From the NCBI GenBank assembly GCA_025963675.1, contig JAOQAJ010000282.1:1-40743 (forward strand): a DNA stretch of 40,743 nucleotides, given 5' to 3'. Below, piece after piece: positions 1 to 7,961 of this stretch (positions within the stretch are counted from its first letter, which is position 1; each line of letters begins with the position of its first letter). A program made the translations under genes and the position numbers. The stretch comes from Segetibacter sp. (GTDB lineage Bacteria; Bacteroidota; Bacteroidia; Chitinophagales; Chitinophagaceae). The notes under the pieces were generated by a model. It saw only the letters and a list, made by a program, of their open reading frames with translations. It was not told the origin of the DNA and did no database searches.

Positions 1-3000
1 ATTTTCGAATTTTAGCCTATTTAAAAACGAAGAAGGAAAAGTATACCCAAGGGTTAAGTTTTTCATTCTCAAATAAGATCCGTCTTCAATGAAGTAGCTC
101 GATGGTTGCTGACTTCTGCTATCGTTAGAATTGAGAATGGGAAGGACTGCATTTGGATTCGAAGGCGTCCAGGAGTCATTGAGCATGCGTAAACTACGAT
201 TACCTGCCTGGTTGTTAAAATCTATCCAACGCTTTACCATGTTCAAAACTTCATTGCCCTGAACTCCCTGGAAAAAAGCTGAAAAATCGAAATCCTTATA
301 TCCAAAATTCAAGTTCACACCATATGTAAAGTCCGGATGAGGATTGCCTATAAAAGTACGGTCGTTATCATTAATTGTTCCGTTGCCATCCACATCCCTG
401 TATTTATATGTTCCGACTGCTGCATAACCCGGGTAAGCTGGTCCTTTTGCTACTTCTGCAGCATTCTGGTATATCCCATCTATAATTAAACCATAGAAAG
501 AATATAAAGGCTGCCCTACCACTGATCGCGTCCATGTATAACTACGAATAGCAGGGCCCAATAAAACAGCAGTAGCACTATTGTTTAATTGAAGAACCTT
601 GTTTTTATATGTAGAGAAATTAACGCCAATACCGTAGCTGATGTCACGACCTGCTTTGTTTTTATAATCAATACCTATATCAATACCCTTGTTGCCCATT
701 TTACCTACGTTCACAAAAGGAACAGTTGCAGTTCCCTGGGTTGCAGGCAAGCTTACCTGGTACAACATGTTAGATGTTACACGGTTATACCAGTCAAAGC
801 TCAGCGTTAGTTTACCCTTCAAAATAGTCGCATCTACTCCAACATTGGTTTGTGTAGTTGTTTCCCATTTTGCATCAGGATTTCCAAAAGCCTGCGTATC
901 AAAACCGGCTACTACCGAGCTGTTAGAACCCGTAATGGCATATGAAGATTGATTTAACGTTGAGCGGTAAGTATTAAAACCGTTGTAATTACCGATCTCC
1001 TGGTTACCGGTTTGTCCCCAACCTGCACGGATCTTTAAGTCATCGAAAAATGAAAGACCAGCCAGGAAATCTTCTTTCGAAAGGCGCCATCCGGCACTAA
1101 ATGCCGGAAATGTTCCGTATCGATTATTTGCACCAAAACGTGAAGAACCGTCGCGTCTTACAGTAGCTTCTAATAGATAACGGTCTTTTAATGAATAATT
1201 GATCTTCCCGAACAATGAAAAAAGAGCATATTCGTATCCTGCACCGCTATTGTTGATACCTGAAGAACCCGCACTTAAAAACATATACCGGGGATCCTCA
1301 GAAAAAAAAGCTGTCCGGGTACCTGTAAAATCTCTGCCGATTCCTTTTATTGCCTCTGTGCCTGCTAATACATTAAAACGGTGGATGCCATTCAAGGTCT
1401 TTTTATAGTTCAAGGTATTCGACCAGGTCCATGTTATGTCATAAGCGTTGGCATTTGTAAGGGAATTATTGGTTTCTATTTCGGCTTCTTCCAGATCCAG
1501 CAGATTAAAGTCTACCCGGTTGGCATTGATATAATCAATACCCATACTGGATCTTAACGTCAGATCCTTCAGCATATCCAATTCTGCGTAAATATTTCCA
1601 AACGTTCTGTAGGTACTTGTTTTATCGTTTCTGTTTCGGTATAGTTGAGCAACCGGGTTGGTTGCTGGTCCTAAACCTGCAGCTCTTGTAGCGGCAAACC
1701 GACCCATAATATCGTACACTGGTATTATCGATGGTATGCGATAAGCATTACCTATAGGATTTCCGTCCTGGTTGTTGGTTCCGCTGGCCGTACCATTATT
1801 GTTGTAGTAACCCTTGTTCTCTGTAAAACTAACCTCAAGATTTTCGCCTATTCTAAAGCGATCTTTAAAATTAAACTCTGTATTTGACCGCAAAGAGTAG
1901 CGATTGAATGATGTGTTCAACAACACCCCATCTTGCTTGAAATAGTTCATGGAGAGCGCATAATGGTTCTTCTGACTACCTCCTGACGCTCCAATATTAT
2001 ATTCCTGGATGGGAGCAGTTCTTAATATCTCTTTCTCCCAATCAGTTCCTTCTATGTTAGCTTTTACAATTTGGTAGAAGCCATCACGATTGTAATTTAT
2101 TAAGGCAGGATTAACCCTTGGATCACCTTCAGAAAGGCCGTAACTGCTACCGGCAAGAATATAATCCGGAACCACCGGAGTGGCGCCATTACCATATTGC
2201 TGGTGAGAAGGGTTACCATTGGTTAAGATGCCTGCATTTCTCAACTGTTGCCAAAGTAACTGACCGTGTTGCAAGGGGTTGATAATTAGACCAAGATCAG
2301 TTTTGCCCGTTTGTACTCCGGTACGTATGTTGACAGAAAATTTAGCGGCCCCCGTTTTTCCCTTTTTAGTAGTTATTATTATAACTCCATTCGCAGCTCG
2401 TGATCCGTAAATAGAAGCGGCGGAAGCATCTTTCAATACCTGCATAGACTCGATGTTGTTCGGGTTTATGTTGTTGAGGCCACCCTTAGTCGGTACCCCA
2501 TCTATTACATACAAAGGATCGTTGTTGTTAATAGTACCAAAACCACGTATACGTACGGTAGCTTCTCCTCCGGGAGTATTGTTGGAAGTTACAGTAACAC
2601 CAGGTGCCCTACCCTGTAACTGTTGGGCAACATTTGGAGCAGATACTTTTGTTAATTCTGCTGCATCAACAGACACTACAGACCCCGTGATATCTCTTCT
2701 TGACTGGGTAGAATACCCTGTAACAACAACCGCATTTAATGCTTTGGCATCAGACATCATTGAAACAGTGATAGTACTACGGCCATCAACAGGAACGGTC
2801 AGACTCACATAACCTACATATGAAAAAATTAAAGACGAATTCGCGGCAGCCTCTATACCAAAACTACCATCCGAACCGGAGGATGTACCTCGGTTAGTAC
2901 CACTAACCTGCACGTTGACTCCAACGAGCGGAGCATTATCGGGTCCAACAACCTTACCTGTGACCCTGTTCGTTTGTGCAAAGCTGTAGTTGAGGCCAAG

Positions 3001-3039
3001 CAACAGTAATAAAATAATTAATTGTAAAGAGCTTTTCAT
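1..3039 (-). CDS. SusC/RagA-family TonB-linked outer-membrane receptor (3' end beyond window)
   Basis: The reading frame is open from the ATG at 3037-3039 to the window edge, about 1013 residues, so the C-terminal strand(s) are missing. A signal peptide of about 22 residues ends in SFAQ. It is followed by a carboxypeptidase-D-regulatory-like domain (about 25-110, with VTGKVVG and FSYVGY) and a plug domain. The plug carries the SusC hallmarks RGFGTINNNDPLYVIDG and VLKDASAASIYGSRAANGVI. The rest is a beta-barrel with typical late motifs such as SSYFIEDGSYLRMKNLTLGY near the edge. Such proteins form the outer-membrane channel of SusCD pairs and take up glycans or peptides using TonB energy. The usual SusD partner would lie beyond position 1 and cannot be checked. 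The gene is separated by more than 500 bp from the respiratory cluster and is probably a separate unit. The substrate cannot be read from sequence. Confidence 0.95.
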   Translation of the reverse strand, partial: MKSSLQLIILLLLLGLNYSFAQTNRVTGKVVGPDNAPLVGVNVQVSGTNRGTSSGSDGSFGIEAAANSSLIFSYVGYVSLTVPVDGRSTITVSMMSDAKALNAVVVTGYSTQSRRDITGSVVSVDAAELTKVSAPNVAQQLQGRAPGVTVTSNNTPGGEATVRIRGFGTINNNDPLYVIDGVPTKGGLNNINPNNIESMQVLKDASAASIYGSRAANGVIIITTKKGKTGAAKFSVNIRTGVQTGKTDLGLIINPLQHGQLLWQQLRNAGILTNGNPSHQQYGNGATPVVPDYILAGSSYGLSEGDPRVNPALINYNRDGFYQIVKANIEGTDWEKEILRTAPIQEYNIGASGGSQKNHYALSMNYFKQDGVLLNTSFNRYSLRSNTEFNFKDRFRIGENLEVSFTENKGYYNNNGTASGTNNQDGNPIGNAYRIPSIIPVYDIMGRFAATRAAGLGPATNPVAQLYRNRNDKTSTYRTFGNIYAELDMLKDLTLRSSMGIDYINANRVDFNLLDLEEAEIETNNSLTNANAYDITWTWSNTLNYKKTLNGIHRFNVLAGTEAIKGIGRDFTGTRTAFFSEDPRYMFLSAGSSGINNSGAGYEYALFSLFGKINYSLKDRYLLEATVRRDGSSRFGANNRYGTFPAFSAGWRLSKEDFLAGLSFFDDLKIRAGWGQTGNQEIGNYNGFNTYRSTLNQSSYAITGSNSSVVAGFDTQAFGNPDAKWETTTQTNVGVDATILKGKLTLSFDWYNRVTSNMLYQVSLPATQGTATVPFVNVGKMGNKGIDIGIDYKNKAGRDISYGIGVNFSTYKNKVLQLNNSATAVLLGPAIRSYTWTRSVVGQPLYSFYGLIIDGIYQNAAEVAKGPAYPGYAAVGTYKYRDVDGNGTINDNDRTFIGNPHPDFTYGVNLNFGYKDFDFSAFFQGVQGNEVLNMVKRWIDFNNQAGNRSLRMLNDSWTPSNPNAVLPILNSNDSRSQQPSSYFIEDGSYLRMKNLTLGYTFPSSFLNRLKFEN

Positions 3040-3562
3040 CATGAATTTGTTTGATTTAGCATTGGTACGAAAAACGGAAGTTTCTAAACAAAGTTTGATG
3101 GAAAGCAGATCGAGGTAAGCGCTATGTAAAGCGGTGGAATTTGAAGGCAAAATAGATATAATAAAAACGCCCTACAAATATCAATTTTAATAATACAACA
3201 GAAGGAGAAAGAAACTATCTGTAATAAAGAAATAATAAAAGAATTATTTGAAAAACGATAAGAATTGACAAAAAAACGTAGCTAAATAACGACAATATTA
3301 AAGATGACAATAAATTGAAATGCTTTACGAGGGTGGGAAAACGCGAATGCTCAGAAGGGTATATCGACGCCATAACGGCTGATTACTTTTTACAAATCGT
3401 TTTTCCTGCAATTATTTTTTGATTAAAGAATTTGCCAATATACAAACCTCTGATAATGTAGATCGGCGAATAAAAAAGCGAAAGTAAAAGGGTGCGACGC
3501 AACCGGGGCTTAATAAACAGAAAATGCTTAGTCCAGAATAAAAAATGTAAATAGTTAGCGCT
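3040..3562. other. Intergenic region upstream of the susC-like gene
   Basis: This stretch of 523 bp is AT-rich and has no convincing open frame on either strand. It should hold the susC promoter, but I found no exact TAnnTTTG -7 box in the right orientation. It contains one copy of the dispersed GTTGCGTCGCAC element (3482-3506). No tRNA, riboswitch or terminator was recognised. Confidence 0.6.
3482..3506 (-). repeat. Dispersed intergenic element, copy A
   Basis: On the minus strand this reads CCGGTTGCGTCGCACCCTTT followed by TACTTT. It shares the core GTTGCGTCGCAC and the following YCTT-TAC with copies at 6921, 15164 and 22057. It lies 57 nt downstream of the DUF420 stop codon. The 9-base core TGCGTCGCA is palindromic apart from its centre. 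Confidence 0.75.
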
Positions 3563-4168
3563 TTAAGTGTAATAAGGACTGATCAAATAATACACTATTG
3601 GTCCGGTAACAGCCACATATAGCCAAAGCGGCCAGGTATATCTGGCCAGCTTTTTATGCGCAGGCCACTCAGATGTAAGCGCCCGGTAAGCTGTAAATAA
3701 AATGAACGGAAGTATGATAGCAGCCAGCACAATATGGGTAGCAAGCAATAGTAAGTAAACAGTTCGAAGGCCTCCAACTTGTATTTTCTCTTCAGCACTT
3801 ACCAACCCGTCGTGGTTAAAATCGCCGAACTTAGCTTCGCCTGCTAACAGGTGGTGCGCGATGTACGAAATCAAAAAGAAAACCGACAAAAACATTGCGG
3901 TCAGCATGAGGTTCCGATGTAACCCGTATTTAGAATTTTTGATAGCTACGAGAGCACTAACAAGCAGGACAGCGACACAGCAATTTATAGCCGCGTTTAT
4001 TTTGGCAAAAACATGTACATCAAAACCAGGCTGGATATCCAATTTGAATTTACCTAAAGCAACAACAGCCCCGAAAACAACTACCGAAAAAATTCCTATG
4101 AGCCAATAAGCCTTCTTATCATTCTTTACTATCGCAGCTTTTAACATGTTCTCTTTATACTCGCTCAT
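3563..4168 (-). CDS. DUF420 membrane protein with an EF-hand-like loop
   Basis: A 201-residue protein with about five hydrophobic segments (near 21-38, 55-75, 88-108, 135-160, 178-196) and several membrane-embedded His residues (H105-H106, H145). DUF420 proteins occur beside haem-copper oxidase genes. A relative in Gram-positive bacteria (CtaM) is needed for an active aa3 oxidase, so a role in oxidase maturation is likely but inferred here. The ATG overlaps the sco1 stop codon by one base (TAATG on the coding strand), which suggests translational coupling. Between two membrane segments is a hydrophilic loop with D116-F-N118-H-D120-G121-L-V-S124-A-E-E127, an exact EF-hand-type calcium-binding loop pattern. 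No terminator was recognised after it. Confidence 0.88.
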   Translation of the reverse strand: MSEYKENMLKAAIVKNDKKAYWLIGIFSVVVFGAVVALGKFKLDIQPGFDVHVFAKINAAINCCVAVLLVSALVAIKNSKYGLHRNLMLTAMFLSVFFLISYIAHHLLAGEAKFGDFNHDGLVSAEEKIQVGGLRTVYLLLLATHIVLAAIILPFILFTAYRALTSEWPAHKKLARYTWPLWLYVAVTGPIVYYLISPYYT

Positions 4169-4899
4169 TACAATGGTGATGGTTGAAAAATGTTGAACTT
4201 TTTCTTTTTGTCTTTCTCCAGCATAAGCAATCCTATATCTTTGGCTAATGCAGATAATGCTGTAGTGTCAAGACCATTATAATAGCCTCTTACTACGAAG
4301 TCTCTATCTATCAGGACAAACTTTTCTGTATGTAAAAATGAGGTGTCTACTCCTTCATCAACGACAGCTAATTTCATTTCATTAAAAGCAAAATCGTAAA
4401 TCGTTTTCTTGTTTCCTGTAAGCATCCACCAATTGTCGTGCTCAACACCAAACTTGTCGGCATATTTTCTAAGAGCAGCGACGGAGTCTCGTTCCGGGTC
4501 TACGGTAAATGAAATAAATCTAACTATTGAGGAGTCTATTACCTTTCTTCCATTCTTATTGTTATGTGTAAAGGACTGCTGTAATCTTGCCATATTCTTT
4601 GTCATCTGGGGACAGATCAAAGGACATCTCGTAAAAAAGAAATCAGCAACAATTACACGATTTTTTATATCATATAAATTCACGGTGTCCCCCAATTGAT
4701 TAACTAACCTAATATTCTCCGTTTTATGCCATACGGTATCTGTTGTCGTTTTGCCATCTACCGTTTTTTCTATAACAGAGTCCATTAAAAACTTCCTTGG
4801 CATTACAACAGCATCTTCCCCGGTTTGTTTTAAAACCAGGTAACAAACGATAGGAATGACTGTGGCAATAAATATTGCGAAAATCGCTTTTTTGTTCAT
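4168..4899 (-). CDS. SCO1/SenC-family copper chaperone for cytochrome oxidase
   Basis: A 243-residue protein with an N-terminal membrane anchor (about residues 5-23) and a thioredoxin-like domain. It has the copper site of the SCO family: C92-P-L-I-C96 (CxxxC) and a distal histidine H190 in SFLHTEKF. SCO proteins deliver copper to, or reduce, the CuA centre of oxidase subunit II in the periplasm. The window encodes that subunit (ctaC), which fits. It is the first gene after a strong terminator-like hairpin at 4912-4942, so it may be expressed partly apart from the oxidase genes. It is followed directly by the DUF420 gene with a one-base overlap. Confidence 0.93.
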   Translation of the reverse strand: MNKKAIFAIFIATVIPIVCYLVLKQTGEDAVVMPRKFLMDSVIEKTVDGKTTTDTVWHKTENIRLVNQLGDTVNLYDIKNRVIVADFFFTRCPLICPQMTKNMARLQQSFTHNNKNGRKVIDSSIVRFISFTVDPERDSVAALRKYADKFGVEHDNWWMLTGNKKTIYDFAFNEMKLAVVDEGVDTSFLHTEKFVLIDRDFVVRGYYNGLDTTALSALAKDIGLLMLEKDKKKKFNIFQPSPL

Positions 4900-4911
4900 A
4901 TTATTTTTTAT

Positions 4912-4942
4912 AAAAAAACCATCGCCGGATAAGCGATGGTTT
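4912..4942 (-). terminator. Intrinsic terminator between subunit IV gene and sco1
   Basis: A perfect 10-bp stem (AAACCATCGC with GCGATGGTTT) and a 7-base loop. On the minus strand it is followed by a run of T residues. It sits between the subunit IV stop (4976) and the sco1 start (4899), so it should end or attenuate the oxidase transcript before sco1. Confidence 0.8.
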
Positions 4943-4975
4943 ATTCAGGTTATTTATTTTTCTAGTCCTAACACT

Positions 4976-5425
4976 TTATTCCATCGTATTCGCTCCGGTT
5001 CTCTTCTTCTCATGTAAGCCCTTTTCGTCAGCCTTTTTATCAGTTGATTGAATATGGCTTCTTTCTCTTGTGTAGGCATCATAAGTGTTTCTGTTGTTTC
5101 TGTACGAATGTCCCTCATACAAGAATGCAATGATCGCCCAAAGTAACAAACTTAACGGAACCAGGATAGTCATAACCAGATTTCTTATCTCACCTTTTAA
5201 GTGCATAAAATAAGCAACTATATAAAATGCCTTCGCTAACATCAAAATAATAATCGCTCCTTTAAGACCTAATCTACCGCCCTGACTTTCTACACCAATC
5301 ATTATATAACCTAAGACCAGCTCTACAATTGTAAGGCCTAATAAGATCCAAAAGGTTCTCCAAATCTCTTTAGTCCCTCCGTGATTGTCATGAACCGGAT
5401 CTGCTGCTAACGTTGAATGTTCCAT
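4976..5425 (-). CDS. Cytochrome c oxidase subunit IV (prokaryotic type)
   Basis: A 149-residue protein with three predicted membrane helices (about 25-45, 53-73, 83-103) and a long, charged C-terminal tail. The motif AKAFYIVAYFMHLKGE is typical of the COX4_pro family of small oxidase subunits. It is the last gene of the oxidase block before the 4912-4942 terminator and starts 27 nt after the subunit III stop, so it should be co-transcribed. The tail (KKADEKGLHEKKRTG) is longer than usual and has no recognised domain. These small subunits stabilise the core oxidase but are not catalytic. Confidence 0.88.
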   Translation of the reverse strand: MEHSTLAADPVHDNHGGTKEIWRTFWILLGLTIVELVLGYIMIGVESQGGRLGLKGAIIILMLAKAFYIVAYFMHLKGEIRNLVMTILVPLSLLLWAIIAFLYEGHSYRNNRNTYDAYTRERSHIQSTDKKADEKGLHEKKRTGANTME

Positions 5426-5452
5426 ATCAATTAATTATATTATTTTATTTTT

Positions 5453-6133
5453 TTAAAGGAGATAAAAGCACGTAAATACAAACACCCAAACAAGGTCGAC
5501 GAAGTGCCAGTATAAACCGGCCTTTTCTATCATGAGATAGTGACCTTTCTTTTCAAAAGTGCCAAGCAAAGTCATTACCAGCATTACAATGTTTATGACA
5601 ACGCCCGACAAAACGTGGAAACCGTGAAAACCTGTAATGGTAAAAAAGAAGTTCGTAAAGTTTGTAGTTGAACCGGTTCCGTCAGCATTAGGAAAAGGGT
5701 TTCTTCCCCACCAGGCACCTTCATGATGCAAATGGTTCCACTCCCATGCCTGGCAACCCAAAAATGCTAAGCCTCCTAAAATAGTCCAAACGAGATTGGT
5801 AACAACTTTCTTCCTATTCCTCTCATGGCCAGCGTGGACTGCGAGTACCATTGTAACAGAGCTAACAATTAGGATGAAAGTCATTATACTCACAAATACC
5901 AGCGGAGCATTAGTGGCTTCTCCCGCACCAGGGTAAGATTTAAAAACTTCATTTGGATCAGGCCAGCCATTACTGGAAAAACGAACAGTACCATATGCTA
6001 TGAGAAAAGCACCGAATGTAAAACTATCGCTCATTAAAAAATACCACATCATCAATTTCCCATACTCCACATTGAACGGGCTTTTACCTCCATTCCACCA
6101 TTTTGTGTCTGCTCCTACTGTTGTTGTTTCCAT
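5453..6133 (-). CDS. Cytochrome c oxidase subunit III (first paralogue)
   Basis: A 226-residue COX3-family membrane protein with about five helices. Recognisable family features are FFTITGFHGFHVLSGV (His pair in the helix facing subunit I), EWNHLHHEGAWW and the C-terminal AGLYWHFVDLVWVFVF. Subunit III is a structural partner that stabilises proton uptake and turnover of subunit I. It is in line with a second subunit III gene (6283-6867), an arrangement common in Bacteroidota oxidase clusters. The 149-bp gap upstream contains a short hairpin (6212-6233). Confidence 0.93.
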   Translation of the reverse strand: METTTVGADTKWWNGGKSPFNVEYGKLMMWYFLMSDSFTFGAFLIAYGTVRFSSNGWPDPNEVFKSYPGAGEATNAPLVFVSIMTFILIVSSVTMVLAVHAGHERNRKKVVTNLVWTILGGLAFLGCQAWEWNHLHHEGAWWGRNPFPNADGTGSTTNFTNFFFTITGFHGFHVLSGVVINIVMLVMTLLGTFEKKGHYLMIEKAGLYWHFVDLVWVFVFTCFYLL

Positions 6134-6211
6134 GTGTTCTGTTTAAGTTTGGTATGCAAATTTATTTCCGATGTTGAAACCAACATTAAAAAATGATAGA
6201 TTTTTTATTTG

Positions 6212-6233
6212 ATCAGGAAAAACTTTTCCTGAT
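6212..6233. other. Short hairpin between the two subunit III genes
   Basis: ATCAGGAAA and TTTCCTGAT form a 9-bp perfect stem with a 4-base loop. No T-run follows on the minus strand, so it is not a clear terminator. It could affect mRNA stability between the two subunit III genes. Confidence 0.4.
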
Positions 6234-6282
6234 TGCCCTTATATGTCTTGCTCTTTAAATTACAACTGATTATAACAGCTTT

Positions 6283-6867
6283 TTAATTACTTACGATATT
6301 AAAAAAGACAAAAAGATAAATCCAAATAGCATCAACAAAATGCCAATACGCACTTGCAACTTCAATTGGAACACTGCTATAGTTTTTCCTCTGCGTGTTA
6401 AAAGCCCTTGCAAATAAAACTATCAATACCACGACTCCTCCTAGCACGTGCAACATATGTACCCCAGTGATTACTCCAAGAAAGGAACCTGCCGGGTTAC
6501 TATTGCTTCCAATCAACTTTACTCCATGATCTTGTAGAAACTGAAACCCCGACCATTGTAGGATGGTAAATAAAACACCTAAAACAGCGGTAACAGTTAT
6601 TAGCGCCCTATACCTTACCATGTTTCGATCTTTAAATGCCTTTGCAGCAAGATAAATGGTAAGACTGCTTAATAATATCACACCTGTTGAATACCAAAAA
6701 ACAGGAGGCAACGTAAACTCAAGCCAATTGTTCCCATCACTTCGTTTCACAATATAAGCGCTGGTAAAACCAGCAAACATCATTAGAATACTTGCCATAC
6801 CGACCCACAGTGAAAATTTATGCGGGTGTATTTTTTTTCGTTGTTGATCACTCACGGTTGCCATCAT
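6283..6867 (-). CDS. Cytochrome c oxidase subunit III-like protein (second paralogue)
   Basis: A 194-residue COX3-family protein with about five membrane helices. It carries the family features VITGVHMLHVLGGV and ASAYWHFVDAIWIYLFVFF. It is shorter than its neighbour at 5453-6133 and differs through most of its length, so this is an old duplication rather than a recent one. The start could be either of two adjacent ATGs (6867 or 6864). It lies between ctaB and the first subunit III gene on the same strand. Whether both paralogues sit in one enzyme or serve different assembly states cannot be told from sequence. Confidence 0.9.
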   Translation of the reverse strand: MMATVSDQQRKKIHPHKFSLWVGMASILMMFAGFTSAYIVKRSDGNNWLEFTLPPVFWYSTGVILLSSLTIYLAAKAFKDRNMVRYRALITVTAVLGVLFTILQWSGFQFLQDHGVKLIGSNSNPAGSFLGVITGVHMLHVLGGVVVLIVLFARAFNTQRKNYSSVPIEVASAYWHFVDAIWIYLFVFFNIVSN

Positions 6868-6920
6868 CTCTTAATTTTTTAATACAATTTTTTTGATCCG
6901 GGCAGCTAATCTCTATTCTA

Positions 6921-6946
6921 CATTCTTGCGTCGCACCCTTGTACAT
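6921..6946 (+). repeat. Dispersed intergenic element, copy B
   Basis: Reads CATTCTTGCGTCGCACCCTT then GTACAT on the plus strand. It shares TTGCGTCGCACNCTTGTAC with copies C and D. It lies about 20 nt beyond the ctaB stop, in antisense orientation to the genes around it. Confidence 0.8.
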
Positions 6947-6964
6947 ATTAGCATAACGCAGCCA

Positions 6965-7873
6965 TCAGACATTTACTTTATCTAACAGCAAAGCGAGCAA
7001 TACAATAGGAAGGTATATGTAACTGCTAAACATTACCCTTCTTGCCGCTTTCACATCCATCTCAACATATAACCTGACACATTGCACCACCATAAACAAA
7101 TTACATATCAACACTATCCACAAACTAACCAAACCACTGATGCCAAAATAGTAGGGCAGTATACCACCCGGTATCATAATTAAGGCGTAGGTAACAGACT
7201 GCAAAGCAGTAAACTTCGTAGGCCCTTTATCAGAAGGCAACAATTTGAAACCCGCTTTACTATAGTCATTGTGTGCCACCCACGCAATTGCCCAAAAATG
7301 TGGAAACTGCCATAAAAACTGTATTCCAAATAAAATCCATCCACCTATGCTGAATTCGCCTGTTCCTGCAACCCAGCCAATTAAGCAAGGTAAAGCACCC
7401 GGAAATGCTCCTACCAAAACTGCTATAGAATTTACTTTCTTAAGCGGTGTATAAATGTAGGCGTATAGAAAAAGGCTAAAAGCAGATAAAAGGGCGGATG
7501 ATAAATTAAAAAAACGCCACATCATCAATACTCCAACTATACCCGCAATCAACGCGAAAGTATATGCTTCCTGCTGACTCATTCTTCCATCAGCAACTGG
7601 TCTTTTACCAGTCCTCTTCATCATTGCATCTGTATCTTTCTCAACAGCCTGGTTTATTGCGTTGGCGCTTCCGGTTACCAACATTCCTGCAACAAATAAT
7701 AATACAACCATTTTCAGGTTATAAGTAATGCCAGGCGCAAGCAAATAACAGATAACACAAGAAAAAACTACTGTGAAACTTAAAGTAAACTTGATAAGCT
7801 GAAAGTAATCTTTCACTTTAGCAGCTACTTTATAGCTCACTGATATATTTTCTGTTGTACTCATCATCTGCAT
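6965..7873 (-). CDS. ctaB: Protohaem IX farnesyltransferase (haem O synthase)
   Basis: A UbiA-family prenyltransferase with about eight to nine membrane helices. The first Asp-rich motif is visible in NAINQAVEKDTDAMMKRTGKRP, and a second conserved loop is HNDYSKAGFKLLPS. It transfers a farnesyl group to haem B to make haem O, the precursor of haem A used by the neighbouring ctaD product. I chose the ATG at 7871-7873 (302 residues) because GGAGAG lies 5 nt upstream. An in-frame TTG eight codons earlier would overlap the hairpin at 7895-7921 and is less likely. ATGs at 7867 and 7864 are also possible. No haem A synthase (ctaA) gene is present in the window. Confidence 0.95.
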   Translation of the reverse strand: MQMMSTTENISVSYKVAAKVKDYFQLIKFTLSFTVVFSCVICYLLAPGITYNLKMVVLLFVAGMLVTGSANAINQAVEKDTDAMMKRTGKRPVADGRMSQQEAYTFALIAGIVGVLMMWRFFNLSSALLSAFSLFLYAYIYTPLKKVNSIAVLVGAFPGALPCLIGWVAGTGEFSIGGWILFGIQFLWQFPHFWAIAWVAHNDYSKAGFKLLPSDKGPTKFTALQSVTYALIMIPGGILPYYFGISGLVSLWIVLICNLFMVVQCVRLYVEMDVKAARRVMFSSYIYLPIVLLALLLDKVNV

Positions 7874-7894
7874 CCAATCTCTCCTTTTTAAAAG

Positions 7895-7921
7895 CAATGC
7901 CCTGAAGATTTCAGGGCATTG
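7895..7921 (-). terminator. Hairpin in the ctaB leader
   Basis: A perfect 12-bp stem (CAATGCCCTGAA with TTCAGGGCATTG) and a 3-base loop. On the coding strand it is followed by CTTTTAAAAAGGAGAG, which has only a short T-run and leads straight into the ctaB ribosome site. It could be a weak terminator, an attenuator or a transcript stabiliser between ctaD and ctaB. Confidence 0.55.
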
Positions 7922-7927
7922 TATTAT

Positions 7928-7958
7928 TTTTTCTGCTTGTCAAAAACAGGCAGAAAAA
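7928..7958 (-). other. Second hairpin after ctaD
   Basis: TTTTTCTGCTTG and CAGGCAGAAAAA pair over 12 positions with one G-T pair and a 7-base loop, starting right after the ctaD stop. With 7895-7921 it forms a tandem hairpin pair filling the ctaD-ctaB gap. Confidence 0.5.
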
Positions 7959-7961
7959 TTA

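Noticed and set aside
3040-3562. Non-coding RNA or anti-sigma system upstream of the SusC-like gene
   Set aside because: No frame for a FecR or sigma-factor gene and no stable folded element was visible other than repeat copy A.
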